9,421 bases of DNA from Demequinaceae bacterium (GTDB lineage Bacteria > Actinomycetota > Actinomycetes > Actinomycetales > Demequinaceae). Below the pieces are notes generated by a model. That model searched no databases, was not told the DNA's origin, and saw nothing but the letters and a program-made list of their open reading frames with translations. A program made the translations under genes and the position numbers. This document shows positions 7,043 through 9,421 of this stretch, piece after piece (within the stretch, counting starts at the first letter, position 1; each line of letters starts with the position of its first letter). The stretch covers positions 1 to 9,421 of the forward strand of contig WTKG01000189.1 of assembly GCA_011524475.1 (NCBI GenBank). The letters run 5' to 3'.

Positions 7043-9421
7043 CTACGCCTCCGCTGCTGCTTGTTCGATGGGGGCTAAAGCTGCGGCACGTAACACCCCA
7101 CGCACCCACTGCCCCAGTTCGCGAGCGGAGAGCGCCTCTGGTGAGGAAGACAGGTTGCCTGGAGCGGGAACGAGCATCTGGCGTACTGCTGGTTTCACGA
7201 CTGTTCCGGGGTACAGCCTTCGCATACGTAAGGTAGCCGATTCGGCCAGTTCCACGGGGTGGAAACGGACCATCCGGCCTTGATGGACGACATCTTCGAC
7301 GCCCGCGCTTCGTACATCTATGCGCACACGCGCGATGACCAACAAATCCTCTACTTCCTGAGGAATGGGTCCGTACCTGTCTTCCCACTCGCGTGCAATG
7401 GCATCAATCTGCGCTGCCTCCGTGCTCTCCGCGAGAGTACGGTACGCCTCGAGCCTGAGTCGTTCGGAATCGATGTACGCCACTGGAATATGTGCATCCA
7501 CAGGAAGTTCGATAGTGACGGGCGCTCGCTCTGGTTCTTCTCCGCGAAATTTCGCTACAGCGTCACTCACCATCCGCACATAAAGATCAAAACCTACTCC
7601 TTCGATGTGACCGCTCTGCTCGCCTCCAAGTAAGTTCCCTGCCCCGCGAATTTCTAGATCTTTCATCGCAACGGCCATGCCTGAACCCAGTTCGGAATGC
7701 GCGGCAATGGTGGCAAGTCGGTCATGCGCCGTCTCGTTGAGGGTGCGGTCTGCAGGGTAGAAGAAGTAGGCGTAAGCCCGCTCTCTCCCCCGGCCCACAC
7801 GACCACGCAATTGATGCAACTGGCTGAGCCCAAAAGCGTCGGAACGTTCCACAATCAGGGTGTTGGCGTTTGTGATATCGAGGCCAGTTTCGACAATGGT
7901 GGTGCATACCAACACATCGATCTTGCGATCGTAATAGTCAGCAATGGTGGCTTCGAGAGCAGACTCGCTCATTTGGCCGTGTGCAACTGCCACGCGGGCT
8001 TCGGGAACTAATTCTTCGATCCGCGCAGCAGCTCGAGTAATGCTCGATACGGTGTTGTGGATGTAAAAAACCTGCCCGTCACGTAAAAGTTCGCGACGAA
8101 TGGCTGCCGCAATCTGGGCATTGTCATGGGGCCCCACATAGGTGAGAACAGGATGGCGTTCCTCTGGGGGAGTGGCGAGGGTGGACATGTCGCGGATGCC
8201 CGTCACCCCCATCTCCAGAGTCCGAGGAATAGGGGTGGCGGACATCGCCAAGACATCTACATTCGTGCGCATCGCCTTGAGGGTTTCTTTGTGTTCCACC
8301 CCGAATCGTTGTTCTTCATCAACAATCAGGAGGGCTAGGTCTTTGAAGTGCACCTGCCCCGTGAGCAAACGGTGCGTTCCAATAACCATGTCAATAGTCC
8401 CGTCAGCCAAACCTGCCTCTACCGCTCGCGCTTCGGATGTCGTCTGGAATCGCGACAAGGCTTCGACTTTGACGGGGAATTGTGCGAACCGATCTCTGAA
8501 CGTGTCGAGATGCTGGGTAACCAACAGCGTGGTGGGGCATAGGAGCGCAACCTGTCCGCCATCTTGAATGGCCTTGAAAGCCGCCCGCACAGCTATTTCT
8601 GTTTTTCCAAAACCTACATCTCCAGCGATGAGCCGGTCCATAGGAACTCGGCCTTCCATATCCTCTTTGACCTCGTCGATGGAAATCAGTTGATCCGGAG
8701 TTTCGACAAAAGGAAAGGACTCTTCCAGTTCTCGTTGCCAGGGGGTGTCCGGCCCACATTCACGGCCCTTCGTCGCCTGACGTGCGCTATACAGACGAAT
8801 CAGCTCGGCAGCAATGTCTTTGACTGCTTTACGCGCGCGACCTTTGGTTTTAGCCCAGTCGGAACCACCCATTTTGTGAAGGGAAGGGCGATCGCCGCCC
8901 GCGTATTTGGTCACCTGATCGAGTTGATCGGTGGGGACGCTCAAGCGATCCCCCGGCGCTCCCTTGCGTGAGGGTGCATATTCGATCACCAAATATTCGC
9001 GTTCCGTCCCCCGCACTGTCCGCGAAGCAAGCTCCACGAATCTGCCGACGCCATGGTGGTCGTGCACCACCATGTCTCCGGGATTGAGTTGTAGCGGGTC
9101 CACGAGGCCTCGACGTTTGGCCGCAATACCTTGTTTAGGGCGCGCCACCGAAGCGCGGCGACCCGTGAGGTCACGTTCAGAAAGCACGAGTAACCGACGT
9201 TCTTCATGGACATACCCCTCACCAGCAACAGCGGGCACTATGTCAATAACGCCAGAGAATCCGGCACTCACACTGGAAGTCACGCGAGCAGGCACGTCAG
9301 CATCCGCGCATTGTTCACGCATGCGTTCGGCGCTTCCCGTCCCCGCAGCTAACACCACCACCTGCCATTGGTCTGCGAGGCGGCCGGCGAGTATCTCCAT
9401 GGCACTAGAAAGGTCATTCCC
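7043..9421 (-). CDS. mfd: Transcription-repair coupling factor Mfd (5'-truncated by window edge)
   Basis: Mfd is an ATP-driven DNA translocase that removes RNA polymerase stalled at lesions and recruits UvrA for repair. The frame runs open through the right edge; about 792 C-terminal residues are visible, so roughly the first 400 (the UvrB-like region) lie outside. Numbering from the first visible Met (9400): end of the third N-terminal domain (1-100), the CarD-like RNA polymerase-interacting domain (105-165), the RecG-like helicase with Walker A G-D-V-G-F-G-K-T (260-267), D-E-E-Q (361-364), S-A-T-P-I-P-R-T (387-394) and motif VI Q-L-R-G-R-V-G-R (530-537), the translocation motif around D-L-E-I-R-G-A-G-N (581-589), and the C-terminal TRCF domain to the TAG at 7043-7045. 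All motifs are intact. Two UUA codons lie near the 3' end. It is the upstream partner of mazG. Confidence 0.97.
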   Translation of the reverse strand, partial: GNDLSSAMEILAGRLADQWQVVVLAAGTGSAERMREQCADADVPARVTSSVSAGFSGVIDIVPAVAGEGYVHEERRLLVLSERDLTGRRASVARPKQGIAAKRRGLVDPLQLNPGDMVVHDHHGVGRFVELASRTVRGTEREYLVIEYAPSRKGAPGDRLSVPTDQLDQVTKYAGGDRPSLHKMGGSDWAKTKGRARKAVKDIAAELIRLYSARQATKGRECGPDTPWQRELEESFPFVETPDQLISIDEVKEDMEGRVPMDRLIAGDVGFGKTEIAVRAAFKAIQDGGQVALLCPTTLLVTQHLDTFRDRFAQFPVKVEALSRFQTTSEARAVEAGLADGTIDMVIGTHRLLTGQVHFKDLALLIVDEEQRFGVEHKETLKAMRTNVDVLAMSATPIPRTLEMGVTGIRDMSTLATPPEERHPVLTYVGPHDNAQIAAAIRRELLRDGQVFYIHNTVSSITRAAARIEELVPEARVAVAHGQMSESALEATIADYYDRKIDVLVCTTIVETGLDITNANTLIVERSDAFGLSQLHQLRGRVGRGRERAYAYFFYPADRTLNETAHDRLATIAAHSELGSGMAVAMKDLEIRGAGNLLGGEQSGHIEGVGFDLYVRMVSDAVAKFRGEEPERAPVTIELPVDAHIPVAYIDSERLRLEAYRTLAESTEAAQIDAIAREWEDRYGPIPQEVEDLLVIARVRIDVRSAGVEDVVHQGRMVRFHPVELAESATLRMRRLYPGTVVKPAVRQMLVPAPGNLSSSPEALSARELGQWVRGVLRAAALAPIEQAAAEA

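Noticed and set aside
8142..8567. 141-codon plus-strand frame inside mfd
   Set aside because: It is antisense to the conserved helicase motifs and has no independent coding evidence.

Overview
The window looks like chromosomal DNA of a moderate-GC actinomycete. The order mfd - mazG - eno - ftsB/divIC - DUF501 - ppx/gppA - tRNA-Leu is the conserved actinobacterial housekeeping cluster (in Mycobacterium tuberculosis mfd-mazG-lpqU-eno-Rv1024-Rv1025-ppx2). GTG starts, 4-bp and 9-bp gene junctions and a leaderless-type promoter fit the same picture. Genus cannot be fixed from the sequence; UUA codons are in ordinary use (for example at 2609-2611, 7076-7078 and 7091-7093), so it is not a very high-GC Streptomyces-like genome.

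Layout from right to left on the minus strand: a 5'-truncated mfd (transcription-repair coupling factor) runs in from the right edge. It is followed after 9 bp by mazG (NTP pyrophosphohydrolase), after 50 bp by eno (enolase), and then past a perfect 9-bp hairpin by ftsB/divIC (septum formation). Next come a DUF501 protein joined by a GTGA start/stop overlap, ppx/gppA (exopolyphosphatase-like), a tRNA gene with anticodon UAA, and a Bax inhibitor-1/YccA-family membrane protein. Towards the left, msrA (methionine sulfoxide reductase A) lies on the plus strand, convergent with the Bax inhibitor gene and divergent from an AI-2E/PerM-family membrane protein. At the extreme left edge, 11 codons and a stop on the plus strand may be the tail of another gene, possibly greA.

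Functionally the cluster mixes glycolysis (Eno), nucleotide-pool cleaning (MazG), DNA repair (Mfd), cell division (FtsB), phosphate or stringent-response metabolism (Ppx/GppA) and oxidative protein repair (MsrA). There is no sign of mobile elements, CRISPR, toxin-antitoxin or phage genes. The points most worth attention are at the ppx/tRNA junction. The ppx stop codon is formed by tRNA nucleotides 8-10, so RNase P processing would cut the ppx reading frame before its stop. In addition, the UAA-anticodon tRNA has a 5-nt variable loop instead of the long variable arm expected of bacterial tRNA-Leu.
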